DNA of 17,495 nucleotides from Acanthamoeba sp. SK_2022b (GCA_027943245.1 JANDJZ010000935.1:1-17495); one strand, 5' to 3'. Shown: positions 9,764 to 16,549, numbered from the stretch's first letter. The notes: a model not told the origin generated them from the sequence alone. Translations and numbers: made by a program.

Positions 9764-10533
9764 ACACACATCACACACATCACACACATCACACACAGGA
9801 GGTTCAATTGCAGGCAACAGCATGTACGCGCACGCGCCGACCACGACGGAGGAGGGGATGCGGGAGGCCTACTCCAGCATCACCCGCGAGCTGGGCGCAG
9901 CGGCCCACCGCATCGTGGCCGTGCCGCTCGACCAGTACCAGAAGCACGGCGCCACCGGCTACATCTCGTCGCTCGCCTCTGGTCCATGCCTCCCCCCTCG
10001 CACACGCTCGCGCATGCCATTCCATGCGTGCACGCGTGCTGACGTGGCTTGGCCGTTTGTTGCGTGCAGGCGTGCCGCTGGCCATCCTGCGCCCGATCAT
10101 CGGCGTGACGGAGGGCGTGGCCAAGACGCTCATCGGCGTCCAGAAGTGGGTCGACCCTGCGCTCGAGGACGAGATCGCCACCAAGTTCAAGAAGAAGCCC
10201 AAGCGGGACCCGAACCACCACCACGGGTACCACCACCGCCGCCAGTCGGGCGCCGTCGACGTGCCAAAGGCGAACCGCTACGACGACGACGACTCGGGCG
10301 ACGAGCAGTACTCGCGCAGCATCGACCACGAGGAGGGCGACACGTTGGCCTCGCAGGTGGGCGGCGTGTTCTACTACGGCGCGTCGGTGCTGGGCTCGGC
10401 TCTGCCCAGCTTCCGTCCTGCTGCCATCCCGCACAGCTCGTCGTCGTCGTCGTCGGCCTTCACTCGCCGCTACGTGCCGACACACGACGACAACTTCTCC
10501 GACGACGACAGCGAGGACGACAGCGACGTCTGA
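257..10533 (+). CDS. ATG2: ATG2 autophagy lipid-transfer protein, 29 exons
   Basis: ATG2 is a rod-shaped lipid-transfer protein that bridges ER and growing phagophore and works with WIPI/Atg18 and ATG9. Assigned exons: 257-286, 413-529, 658-823, 910-1265, 1359-1472, 1614-2145, 2247-2997, 3073-3311, 3404-3539, 3634-3682, 3787-3869, 3953-4086, 4217-4422, 4733-5161, 5282-5386, 5486-5632, 5707-5970, 6121-6450, 6530-6583, 6661-6805, 6915-7778, 7854-7968, 8182-8422, 8515-8827, 8947-9080, 9190-9409, 9503-9628, 9799-9981, 10070-10533. All junction phases agree and the frame stays open to TGA at 10531. The product is about 2,350 aa (human ATG2A/B about 1,940-2,080); the excess lies in low-complexity inserts. 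The start at 257 (MTGLIKRAVK...) matches ATG2 N-termini; the in-frame ATG at 119 would add 46 unconserved residues. Uncertain points are the start, intron 13 (a 27-nt exon is possible) and the acceptor of exon 26. Confidence 0.93.
910..3869 (+). other. ATG2: ATG2 groove-forming middle part with low-complexity inserts (exons 4-11)
   Basis: Conserved-looking amphipathic segments (for example LNQIIDQLLLILENVRLKNL in exon 4, YVKLKRNKADVSIPDLDVDC in exon 6, VVRVVGGSLNLVYGPTSP in exon 7 and VFDLDIETVLHPLNAFLDLK in exon 9) alternate with disordered Ser/Pro and Asp/Glu-rich stretches: Pro and Ser-rich at 1975-2140, Ser/acidic at 2360-2510, acidic at 2700-2840, Ser/Pro/Gly at 3110-3240. Such inserts are expected in loops outside the beta groove and explain why the protein is longer than animal ATG2. 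Exon 10 is only 49 nt. Confidence 0.75.
1267..1284 (+). repeat. (TC)9 in ATG2 intron 4
   Basis: A perfect TC dinucleotide run starting within the donor sequence GTCTCT of intron 4 (1266-1358). The intron is 93 nt, a multiple of three, with no in-frame stop. Confidence 0.9.
3953..5632 (+). other. ATG2: ATG2 CAD region (exons 12-16)
   Basis: Roughly residues 860-1200 match the ATG2_CAD region in order: EVVIPLEIAIRTDRWKPSFT, then TLRFPSSHVDLSKSDYDLIM (the paired strand-helix that recurs in ATG2), then NALALNVFFTQGNWVF, YELEFVKLHIFQLMQHAG, and finally MFRGLIQTGRGDTECRFMFD with GLNWLISLGDFF. A variable loop rich in Asp/Pro/Gln and one rich in Ser/Asn separate them. In the family this region lies toward the phagophore-side half of the rod. 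Exon 16 ends at a GC donor (AAG|GCACGT), the only one needed in the gene. Confidence 0.8.
5254..5275 (+). repeat. (CA)11 in ATG2 intron 14
   Basis: A perfect CA run ending 6 bp before the acceptor ATGCCAG of exon 15 (from 5282), preceded by imperfect CA-rich sequence from about 5230. Confidence 0.95.
5707..7968 (+). other. ATG2: ATG2 post-CAD segment and charged linker (exons 17-22)
   Basis: Exons 17-20 hold an acidic/basic coiled stretch, then FGLTFNQLEIEYTSRLLPS, DVFRGTLRTLTVYLMDTV, WQQKGFTKVAGLDHLEWAII and the ATG2-typical TLTACSDSLQTLLDLVGEW. Exon 21 (864 nt) is almost wholly disordered: basic and Ser-rich up to about 7380, then long Glu/Asp runs at 7508-7600. It contains the short motif WDDV at 7430-7441, a candidate Atg8-interacting site. 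Exon 22 (WLTGDAPQLDGLLIDDF) returns to conserved sequence and leads into the C-terminal region. Confidence 0.8.
6011..6077 (+). repeat. (TG)33 in ATG2 intron 17
   Basis: A 67-bp uninterrupted TG run, extended imperfectly leftward to about 6000. It fills most of the 150-nt intron 17 (5971-6120), ending 43 bp before the acceptor CGCACAG. Confidence 0.97.
7980..8008 (+). repeat. (CA)n, interrupted, ATG2 intron 22
   Basis: A short CA run with one CG interruption, in the same intron (7969-8181) as the longer run at 8062-8130. Between them is a small imperfect ATGCACATC repeat at about 8010-8032. Confidence 0.9.
8062..8130 (+). repeat. (CA)34 in ATG2 intron 22
   Basis: A perfect CA run of about 69 bp in the 213-nt intron 22. 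It ends 51 bp before the acceptor GTCCGCAG of exon 23. Confidence 0.97.
9143..9181 (+). repeat. (TG)19 abutting the exon 26 acceptor
   Basis: A perfect TG run of 39 bp. It is followed directly by CGGCCGAG and then the conserved exon 26 sequence, so the run sits where a polypyrimidine tract would be expected. Confidence 0.95.
9418..9480. repeat. AT-rich intron core
   Basis: Intron 26 of ATG2 (9410-9502) has a core of TAATTAATTATA-type sequence, nearly free of G/C, between exons that are very GC-rich. Confidence 0.7.
9704..9762 (+). repeat. (CA)29 in ATG2 intron 27
   Basis: A perfect CA run of 59 bp, immediately followed by four copies of a 9-bp unit (9763-9798) whose last copy forms the 3' splice site. 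Confidence 0.97.
9763..9798 (+). repeat. 9-bp tandem repeat, 4 copies, forming an acceptor
   Basis: Three copies of CACACACAT and one of CACACACAG. The T-to-G difference in the last copy provides the AG used as acceptor of ATG2 exon 28. A second in-frame acceptor (TTGCAG) lies 15 bp downstream, with the exon then starting at 9814. Confidence 0.9.
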
Positions 10534-10843
10534 TCCGCGGGCGGGCGAGAGCGGGCCAGGGGCAGGAGAGTGTACACAACTGTTTTGTTGATGAAATCCT
10601 AAGTTATTCGCTTTTTTAATCCACCACGTACCACGTGGTTGTTGCAACATGGGTGTTGCACACGTCAACCGATGAATGCGTTATTTACATGTAAATTGTT
10701 TCCATGTAAAGTGTGTTAGGTGGAAGTTATGTTTCAGGCGTGTCAAGGACACAACGTAAAGCCGAAAATGGAAGGTGTCGACACGGACCGATTCGTCGAA
10801 TGCTTGACTTAGGTCGAAGTGCAAAGGGGGCAACCAGGCAAGG
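10534..10843. other. ATG2 3' flank and upstream region of the propeller gene
   Basis: No gene was seen. There is no AATAAA after the ATG2 stop. The interval holds a CACGTG element inside CCACGTGG (about 10631-10638), a perfect 14-bp palindrome ATTTACATGTAAAT (10683-10696), and a half-match CCATGTAAAG 7 bp later. These may be regulatory elements of the downstream gene; this is inference. Confidence 0.5.
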
Positions 10844-10850
10844 TATAAAA
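10844..10850 (+). promoter_or_regulatory. TATA box of the propeller gene
   Basis: GGTATAAAAGG is a textbook TATA element. Transcription would begin about 25-30 bp downstream, giving an A/C-rich leader of about 50 nt before ATG 10924. This argues against the in-frame ATG at 10858, which would lie upstream of the transcript start. Confidence 0.85.
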
Positions 10851-10923
10851 GGAGCCTATGCTCTCCTTGCTTCCTCACTCAAACAACCAACCCAACACAC
10901 AAGCAAAACACTCCAACAACAAC

Positions 10924-12627
10924 ATGCTCAACCTCCTACCCTCAGCATCTCGCTGTGGCTTGCTGCTAATGCTCGTCGCGGTCATCAGTGGTTGTACAGC
11001 CCGCGCCTCAACTCCGCACGGGTGGTCTAACTGGGGCAATGGCATCAGCAACAACCACCTCGCCGTGGACGAGAGCTGCATTCGCCCCTCGACTGCCCAC
11101 CAGCTGGCACCTAGGTGGACGCTCCCCTTGCCTTCGGATGTAACCGCGGTCCCCACGGTCTCGGCCGACGGTCACTGGCTCTACTTTCCCGACTGGAACG
11201 GCAACGTGTGGTGCGTGTCGACCTCAAACGGCACGGTGAGGTGGAGCATCCGCCTCGACGCCATCACCGCCATCTTGGGCACTACCGACAACGTCACCGG
11301 CATCTACTCGGGCTCGCTGTCCCGCAACTCGCCGGCGCTGTGGGAAGACCTCCTCTTCCTGGGCGACCTGGCCTCGGGCTGGTTCTTTGCCCTCAACGCG
11401 ACTAACGGGCAGCTCGTGTGGAAGACCCTCATCGACGCGCATCCTAACGCAGTCATCACCATGTCGGCCACCGTGCACCGCGACCGCGTGTTGGTGGGCG
11501 TGTCCAGCACGGAGAACACGTTCTCGGCCTTCCCTAACTTCCCCTGCTGCACCTTCCGCGGCTCGATGGCCGCTCTCGACGCCCGCACAGGTGCCCTCGT
11601 GTGGCGCACCTTCATGACGCCTCTCAACTACACCGGCGCTCCTGTGTGGGGCTCGAGCCCTTCCGTGGACGACGAGCTGGGCCTCGTCTACATCGGTACG
11701 GGCAACAACTACATCGAGACCCCCGATATCCAGGCCTGCCGCCAACAGGGCACGCCCGCTGACCAGTGCCTGCTCAACCCGGACAACCACGTCGACGCCA
11801 TCGTTGCCCTCCGCCTATCCGACGGCGAGGTCGAGTGGGCGAGGTCATTCGCGCCCGGCGAGTACCGCGACGACGCTTACAACATGGGCTGCACCCCGGC
11901 CTACTTGGGCTTACCGGCCGAGCCCAACTCCAACTGTCCTTCAGTGGTGGGCCAGGACGCCGATTTCGGCCAGGCGCCCATGCTGATCTCGTTCAAGGTC
12001 ACCAACGACCGCGGCAGACACGAGACCAGGAGACTCGTGACGGCGGGCCAGAAGAACGGCATGATGGTAGCCCTGAACCCGGCGACGGGCGCGCTGGTCT
12101 GGGCCCGCAAGGCTGGACCAGGCGGGCTCAACGGTGGAGCCCAGTGGGGCGCTGCCTTTGACGGTAAGCGCATCGTCGTGGCCATCTCCAACTCCAACTT
12201 CACCGCCGTGCCCGACCTGGTTCGGACCACCACGACTACCAAGTCCACCTTCGGCGGGTTGTGGACTGCGCTGAGCCCCGAGGACGGCTCGATCCTGTGG
12301 CAGACGGCAGTGCCCGAGGGCCAGACCGCCAACTCGACCATGGCCTCGGCCAGGTTTGCGATGGCCTACTCGGCCGTGACGGCGGCCAATGGAGTCATCT
12401 TCGCCGGGTCGAGCACTTTGTCGGCCGGAGCGCCCAACTACTTCGCGCTGCAGGCAGACACCGGCAAGATCCTGTGGAGCTACGCGCCCGGAGGATCAGC
12501 TGTCGGCGGCCCCTCGGTCGTGTCGGGCTCGGTCTACTGGGGCTGCGGATACGCTCGGATGGGAAAGGGTTGCAAGACCTTTTACGCCTTCTCTATTCCC
12601 TCCTGCCCGACTGCTACATGTGAATAA
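10924..12627 (+). CDS. Secreted PQQ-type beta-propeller protein (polyvinyl-alcohol-dehydrogenase-like)
   Basis: This intronless gene encodes 567 aa. Residues 1-30 form a signal peptide (hydrophobic CGLLLMLVAVISG), so the protein is secreted or lysosomal. The rest is a series of PQQ/quinoprotein blades ending in A-x-(D/N)-x2-(T/D)-G-x-(L/I/V)-x-W: CVSTSNGTVRWS, ALNATNGQLVWKT, ALDARTGALVWRT, ALRLSDGEVEWAR, ALNPATGALVWAR, ALSPEDGSILWQT, ALQADTGKILWSY. The segments VYIGTGNNY and GQDADFGQAPML are typical of the polyvinyl-alcohol-dehydrogenase-like subfamily. There is no CxxCH haem motif, so a fused cytochrome c is absent. Whether it binds PQQ and what it oxidises cannot be read from the sequence. 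The start is set by the TATA box and the signal peptide. Confidence 0.9.
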   Translation: MLNLLPSASRCGLLLMLVAVISGCTARASTPHGWSNWGNGISNNHLAVDESCIRPSTAHQLAPRWTLPLPSDVTAVPTVSADGHWLYFPDWNGNVWCVSTSNGTVRWSIRLDAITAILGTTDNVTGIYSGSLSRNSPALWEDLLFLGDLASGWFFALNATNGQLVWKTLIDAHPNAVITMSATVHRDRVLVGVSSTENTFSAFPNFPCCTFRGSMAALDARTGALVWRTFMTPLNYTGAPVWGSSPSVDDELGLVYIGTGNNYIETPDIQACRQQGTPADQCLLNPDNHVDAIVALRLSDGEVEWARSFAPGEYRDDAYNMGCTPAYLGLPAEPNSNCPSVVGQDADFGQAPMLISFKVTNDRGRHETRRLVTAGQKNGMMVALNPATGALVWARKAGPGGLNGGAQWGAAFDGKRIVVAISNSNFTAVPDLVRTTTTTKSTFGGLWTALSPEDGSILWQTAVPEGQTANSTMASARFAMAYSAVTAANGVIFAGSSTLSAGAPNYFALQADTGKILWSYAPGGSAVGGPSVVSGSVYWGCGYARMGKGCKTFYAFSIPSCPTATCE

Positions 12628-12663
12628 CTCAACCCGCTGTTTTCCAAACCAACGCTGCTCTTC

Positions 12664-12669
12664 AATAAA
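12664..12669 (+). terminator. Polyadenylation signal of the propeller gene
   Basis: AATAAA lies 37 bp after the TAA stop. It sits in the 158-bp gap to the stop of the convergent Thr-rich gene. No matching signal was seen for the opposite strand in this gap. Confidence 0.75.
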
Positions 12670-12785
12670 TGACGGCAGCCTTTTGGCAACTACCATCGTC
12701 ATGTTCAAACAGGTGTGAGCAGAACAAACCCTCCGCTTCTTGTGTGTTGATTGTGAGTACAACGTCATGTGAGTATGGGGTTTTC

Positions 12786-13301
12786 CTAGCGAGAGCAAGG
12801 ACAGTTCTTGTTGCAATGATCGGGCTCGTAGTGATGCTTGTTGTAGTCGTTGTCGCCCTTGCACGGCTTGCGCGTGGTGCAATGCTCAGTCGTGGTGTGG
12901 CACTTGCCACCGGTTGTCGTCTTGGGACAGTGTTGCTGGGTTGTGGTGGAGGTGGTGTGGCAGTCCTTGGTCGTGGTCGAGCACTTCTCCGTAGTCGTCG
13001 TGGGGCAGTGCTTCTTGGTCGTGGTGGTCGTGGTGGGCTTGTGGGTGGTGGTGGAGTGGTGAGGCTTCTTTTTGTGGCACACCTTGAAGCACTTCCAGTA
13101 GCACTTGTTCTCCTCCTCCTCGTAGTCGTCGTCATCGTCGTCATGGTGAGGCCACGGCTTCCAGTGCTTGGTGGAGCACTTGCCGCTGGCATCGTAGTCG
13201 TCAGCCCATTGATGAGACTTATCATCACTGGCTTGGCCGTCGGCGAGAGCGACGACGACGAGAAGGCCGAGACAGAAGCAGGTGAGGAGAAGCTTGTGCA
13301 T
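12786..13301 (-). CDS. Secreted Thr/Cys/His-rich mucin-like protein
   Basis: This intronless gene encodes 171 aa. Residues 1-20 (MHKLLLTCFCLGLLVVVALA) are a signal peptide. The mature part has an acidic cluster flanked by His (PHHDDDDDDYEEEE), then CYWKCFKVCHKKK, then about 75 residues of Thr runs broken by single cysteines (HCPTTTTEKCSTTTKDC, HCPKTTTGGKC, and so on), and a Cys/His-rich tail ending CPCSR. I count 14 cysteines after the signal peptide, an even number that suits disulfides. The Thr runs suggest dense O-glycosylation, and the His/Cys/Asp content suggests metal binding. No known domain was recognised. An extracellular-matrix, cyst-wall or surface role is a guess. It has its own CCAAT and TATA-like elements upstream. 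Confidence 0.85.
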   Translation of the reverse strand: MHKLLLTCFCLGLLVVVALADGQASDDKSHQWADDYDASGKCSTKHWKPWPHHDDDDDDYEEEENKCYWKCFKVCHKKKPHHSTTTHKPTTTTTTKKHCPTTTTEKCSTTTKDCHTTSTTTQQHCPKTTTGGKCHTTTEHCTTRKPCKGDNDYNKHHYEPDHCNKNCPCSR

Positions 13302-13375
13302 GTCGAGTAAACTGTCTAGTAAGTCGAGCTCTGTGGTTTTAGCGATGGATGCTTGTTGTAGTCAGCCAACACAAC

Positions 13376-13383
13376 ATTTAAAT
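13376..13383 (-). promoter_or_regulatory. TATA-like element of the Thr-rich gene
   Basis: ATTTAAAT lies 75-82 bp before the start codon, the same distance as TATA-to-ATG in the propeller gene. A CCAAT box on the same strand is at 13404-13408. Confidence 0.5.
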
Positions 13384-13403
13384 CTGCCTGTTGTCCTCGT
13401 CTG

Positions 13404-13408
13404 ATTGG
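13404..13408 (-). promoter_or_regulatory. CCAAT box upstream of the Thr-rich gene
   Basis: GGCCAAT on the minus strand (ATTGGCC on the plus strand), about 22 bp upstream of the TATA-like element. Another CCAAT occurs near 13441-13447. Confidence 0.4.
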
Positions 13409-13709
13409 CCCAAACTTACAGGCGAGCTGAAGAGGGCAGCCATTGGCCAGATGAGCCGAGGGTGCAACAGCTCACCACGTGATTGTTTTCACTCCACTCT
13501 CAATTTCCGCATCACGATAGAGCTCCAGACACACTGCGTGCGACAACTCACCATCTTCTGGGCTCCACGAATTGAGTTTGGGTGGTTAATAGTGCTCCAT
13601 CAGTCGACTGTACAATGGCCACGTCCTTGCTGAAAGGGGGAACAGGAAAGTCCATGGAGACTGGGGCAAGGATGTTGTGTTGCGAGAATGAGGGGGGGGG
13701 ACACGGGAA
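13409..13709. other. Intergenic, promoter-proximal DNA
   Basis: No supported gene was seen. The interval contains the second CCAAT, a CACGTG motif near 13476 and, at 13692-13700, a run of nine G. Open frames here are short and show no domain or codon signal. Confidence 0.5.
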
Positions 13710-13943
13710 TCAAGGGGAGGTAGCGTGAAGGGCGCATCTGGCGCTGCATGCGGAAAGAGCTAAATTGCACGCTGCGATTATTGTAGGAGCGGCGTGGAGA
13801 AGGGGAAAGAAGCTTGGCGATGCATTCACGGCCAACGGGCGCAGCAGGCCTGACAGACGCCGTAGGCCACGAGTCCAGCCGAAGCCTCGGTTGATAACGA
13901 AGATGATAAGGAGAATTGACAGGTTGGCACTTGAAGCTTTCAT
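13710..13943 (-). CDS. Possible small secreted or membrane peptide, hypothetical
   Basis: A 77-codon frame starts in a good context (CCCACCATGA) with a hydrophobic N-terminus (MKASSANLSILLIIFVINRG) that resembles a signal peptide or membrane anchor. The remainder is basic, then hydrophobic and Cys/Ala-rich. On the same strand TTTATATC at about 14028-14035 lies about 87 bp upstream, close to the roughly 80-bp TATA-to-ATG spacing of the two neighbouring intronless genes. I recognise no family. Codon use is less G/C-biased than in the neighbours, so this may be a chance frame; transcript data would decide. Confidence 0.3.
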   Translation of the reverse strand: MKASSANLSILLIIFVINRGFGWTRGLRRLSGLLRPLAVNASPSFFPLLHAAPTIIAACNLALSACSARCALHATSP

Positions 13944-14198
13944 GGTGGGCCGGTAGTTGTGAGGGCAGCTGGTCAATGCTCCAAGTGGTGGAAGGTGGTG
14001 TGTGTAACTCTGGTGCGAAAACGCAAAGATATAAACCAAGCGATGCTCTGGCCTTGCGGCCTCCGTGTCCATGACAACCTCGGTATTGGACTGGCTAAGC
14101 CTTTGTCCAGGACGGTAAATGGAGGGGGTGACACCATAAGAGATGAGAAAAGAGTCCAAACTTTTTCTTGGTTCGCGTATTTACATCAGTCGTTGCAT

Positions 14199-14608
14199 TC
14201 ATTCTTCCTCATCATTTTCGTTGTCTTCGTCCTCGTCCTCGTCGTCGTCGTCGTCCTTCGGCACCTTCTCCCGTGGCGCAGAGAGTGTCTGACGTGCGCG
14301 GAGGTTAGGGGACTTCACGCGTTGCTTTGCTTTGCTTTGCTTTGCTTTGCCCACAGGACTGCGGGCAGGCGGTGGTACCTTTTGGAAGGGCAGGAGGCAC
14401 TCGTTCTTGTGTTCCCACAAGGCCACCCGCATCTCGCGCACGAGCAGTAGCTCCTTGGGGCTGCGACACTTGTACGCCACCAGCGCGCCTACCCGCCGCT
14501 GGTACTCCACCAGCAGCCCCAGCAGCGCTCTCTTTAGCTCGTCCCGCTTCTGCGCGGCCACAACCACAACCAGCAACACCTGGTCAGCCACCGCACACGC
14601 GCACACGC

Positions 14609-14658
<50 letters not shown>

Positions 14659-16549
14659 ACACACACACTCACGTCACACACACGCACGCACGCACGCGCG
14701 AGGATGAGGTACGATGATCTGCTCGGCCGAGAGATGTCGCATCTCGTTCTCCTCCGGTTCCTCCTTGGCTGGCTCTGGCTGCTTGTTTTTCTTTTTCTTT
14801 TTCTTTTTGCTTTTCTTTTTCCTCGCGCCGTCGTCCTCGCTCTCGGCGTCGTCGTCGCCGTCGTTCCATTCGATGGCGACGTCGTCCCTGTCCATCAGAC
14901 CGACGTCATCGTCCTCGCCGCCGCCCTCCGCTTCGGCCGCGAGAGGGTTGGGCCACGACGCGTCGTCGAGCTCGTCGACCACCTCGAACCCGTCCATGAT
15001 GTCGACGCTCGAGATGAGGTCAAAGTACTGCTTGAGGGCGACGTCGATCTCGCCCTTCATCGACGCGATGCCGTCGTAGAGCAGCTTGAGCGGGTGCTCG
15101 GCGCACTCGCGCAGCTTCTGCTGGAAGTGGAGGACCTCCTCACGCCGCCGGATGACCTGCGAGCACTGCTTGCAGCACCGCACGCTCCCCTCCACCGACA
15201 CTAGTGTCGACAGACAAAATTAACAACACACACGGTCAGGCACGCACGAAACAGTGAAGAGGAGGAGGAGGAGATGGAGTACGAGGAGCGGTTCGGTTGA
15301 CTGCGGAGCGGGCGAGGCTGACGGCGTATTTGCAACACTCCTCGCACGCAGCACGATGACACAGCTTACACACCAGCTTGTCGATTGACAGATAGCCAAA
15401 CGGTCGCCTGCAAGCAAGGAATTAACATTATAAATATAAATAGAATCAATAAAAATGAAAATATAAATATAAATAAGAATTTAATAATAAGAATAAAAGA
15501 CGCACGCGCAAAAGGAGCAGATCGTGTCGGGCGGCGCGTAGGCCCATTCGCTGATGGCGCTCGTGCTCCACTTGATCAGCGGCGACAGCGAGCTGGTCAC
15601 CGTGCCCAGCGCGCTCTCGATCGCCTTCACCTGTCGTTGCACGGCCGTCAGAGCCCGTCATGTGTCGCGTTTGTGTCGTGTCGTGTCGTACCTCGCCGGC
15701 TTCGGCCCGCTGCTGTAGTCGCTCCTGTCGCTTCTTCTTGCGTTGCACGCTCTCGTGCTGTTCCCGGGACAGCTCCTTGAGCCTCAGCAGCGCAAAGTCG
15801 TCTTGCATGCGCGACCGCGACCGGATCTCGTCGCGCAGCGCCGCGTAGCCGGCCGAGTGGTCTCGAACGTGTCCTGTCTCGCCCCGCCCCGCCCCGCCCA
15901 CACGCAACGTCAGACCGCTAGTGGTCGTAGTGGCGAGGCCTCTCCGCGAGGTCGGCGGGCCCGTACCGAGAGTCTGGGGCTCCAGCTGCGCACACTTGAG
16001 GCACAGCAGGTCGTCTTCGCCGCCGTCGCTACGCAGAAGGGCAGCGTTGCTGTTGCCCGCGGGCTGCGTGCGCCTACGTCGCCTGTAGCGGCAGTGCTTG
16101 TAGCAAAAGTGATGCTTGCACCTGCGCAGATGAGATGGATTGAATGATTCACTGAAGTAGCATGAAGATGGTGGACGAGGTCTTGCATACCTGGCGCACA
16201 CGCGATAGCCTTGCATCCAACCGAATTGGACGTGGCAATTGAACTCGAAGCAGCCCAGAATCTTCTCCTCGCCATCGAGCATCGACAAAGGCACGAGTGG
16301 TGGTCCTGCGCCTTCTTCGTCCTCGTCCTCGAAAGAGGTCACGCGGTCATCTCGCTTGCGCTGCCTTGTCCGACGTTTGTTCTTGCTCGTAACGCCTTCA
16401 CCTGGGTCCACATTGCCTTCACGATGCGGGACCACATCTTCGGACGAAGAGGTGCTCAACCACGAACCAACAGATTTCGTCGTCGCCTCGTAGTAGCCAT
16501 TGATGGAGTCCCACGAGGGCACGTACGCCAGCTTACCCACCCACTCCAT
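14199..16549 (-). CDS. Protein with two FYVE-like zinc modules, rabenosyn/Vac1-like, 8 exons
   Basis: Exons (minus strand): 16549-16191, 16121-15967, 15873-15692, 15630-15506, 15407-15283, 15200-14713, 14579-14379, 14288-14199. All phases agree, giving 574 aa. Module 1 has Cys pairs at residues 100/105, 118/121, 126/130 and 160/163. Module 2 has 270/273, 287/290, 295/298 and 325/328: C-x2-C, C-x2-C-x4-C-x2-C and a final R-x-C-x2-C, the FYVE spacing, with W261 and D267 before it. QVIRRREEVLHFQQKL then follows, as after the rabenosyn FYVE domain. The R(R/K)HHCR phosphoinositide motif is absent in both. Between the modules is a charged coiled coil (about 180-230); a Lys-rich stretch, the helical segment RDELKRALLGLLVEYQRRVG and an acidic tail follow. 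An endosomal tethering or adaptor role is inferred. The last intron may be retained. Confidence 0.85.
14326..14350 (+). repeat. (TTTGC)5 pentanucleotide repeat
   Basis: Five TTTGC units plus a partial one, inside the last intron (14378-14289, minus strand) of the FYVE-like gene. If the intron were retained, the units would encode a short Lys/Ala/Gln/Ser stretch. Confidence 0.95.
14594..14669 (+). repeat. (CA)n, imperfect, intron 6 of the FYVE-like gene
   Basis: A CA run with CG and TA interruptions, so (TG)n in the sense strand of the minus-strand gene. It lies close to the acceptor GACCAG of exon 7. Confidence 0.95.
15414..15500. repeat. AT-rich intron core with TAAATA-type repeats
   Basis: Intron 4 of the FYVE-like gene (15505-15408) is built of short A/T repeats (AATATAAATATAAATA-like) and stands out sharply from the GC-rich exons on both sides. 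Confidence 0.7.

Larger units (their letters stand above)
8182..10533 (+). other. ATG2: ATG2 C-terminal region (exons 23-29)
   Basis: This is the best conserved part and by itself identifies the gene. Exon 23 has YPLPKLRVFARVDVVVRLVG followed by GSDW (animal ATG2 has a strand ending in YGGRDF). Exon 24 has HVRRLVVSVGEVEVQDNVPS and LPLRLYIDQDALEFLVHYF. Exon 26 has GIAPIRSLLNITSGVSDLIY then PVQQWQKDGRI. Exons 27-28 have GLQRGAGTALHKWLVEGLNV, and exon 29 PLAILRPIIGVTEGVAKTLI. The amphipathic helices here are those that attach ATG2 to phagophore or lipid-droplet membranes. The tail is His-rich, then Ser/Asp-rich, ending SEDDSDV. Confidence 0.92.

Noticed and set aside
9763..9798. Possible CRISPR-like array
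   Set aside because: The 9-bp units are contiguous without spacers and belong to a CA microsatellite in a eukaryotic intron.
9880..10668. Minus-strand frame of 262 codons opposite the ATG2 C-terminus
   Set aside because: It is antisense to conserved ATG2 exons 28-29 and has no recognisable family.
10858..10923. Earlier in-frame ATG for the propeller gene
   Set aside because: It lies 8 bp after the TATA box, upstream of the expected transcript start, and would put a polar leader before the signal peptide.
12669..13310. Plus-strand frame of 213 codons
   Set aside because: It is antisense to the Thr-rich gene. The opposite strand has the signal peptide, ordered cysteines and promoter elements.
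13391..13633. Plus-strand frame of 80 codons in the intergenic region
   Set aside because: It has no domain, signal peptide or codon bias, and overlaps CCAAT elements of the neighbouring gene.
13959..14450. Plus-strand frame of 163 codons
   Set aside because: It overlaps the 3' exons of the FYVE-like gene in antisense and reads the (TTTGC)n as coding. The TATAAA at 14030 on this strand has no convincing gene behind it.
14332..15204. Plus-strand frame of 290 codons
   Set aside because: It is the complement of the FYVE-like gene exons and runs through a (CA)n tract as His-Thr repeats.
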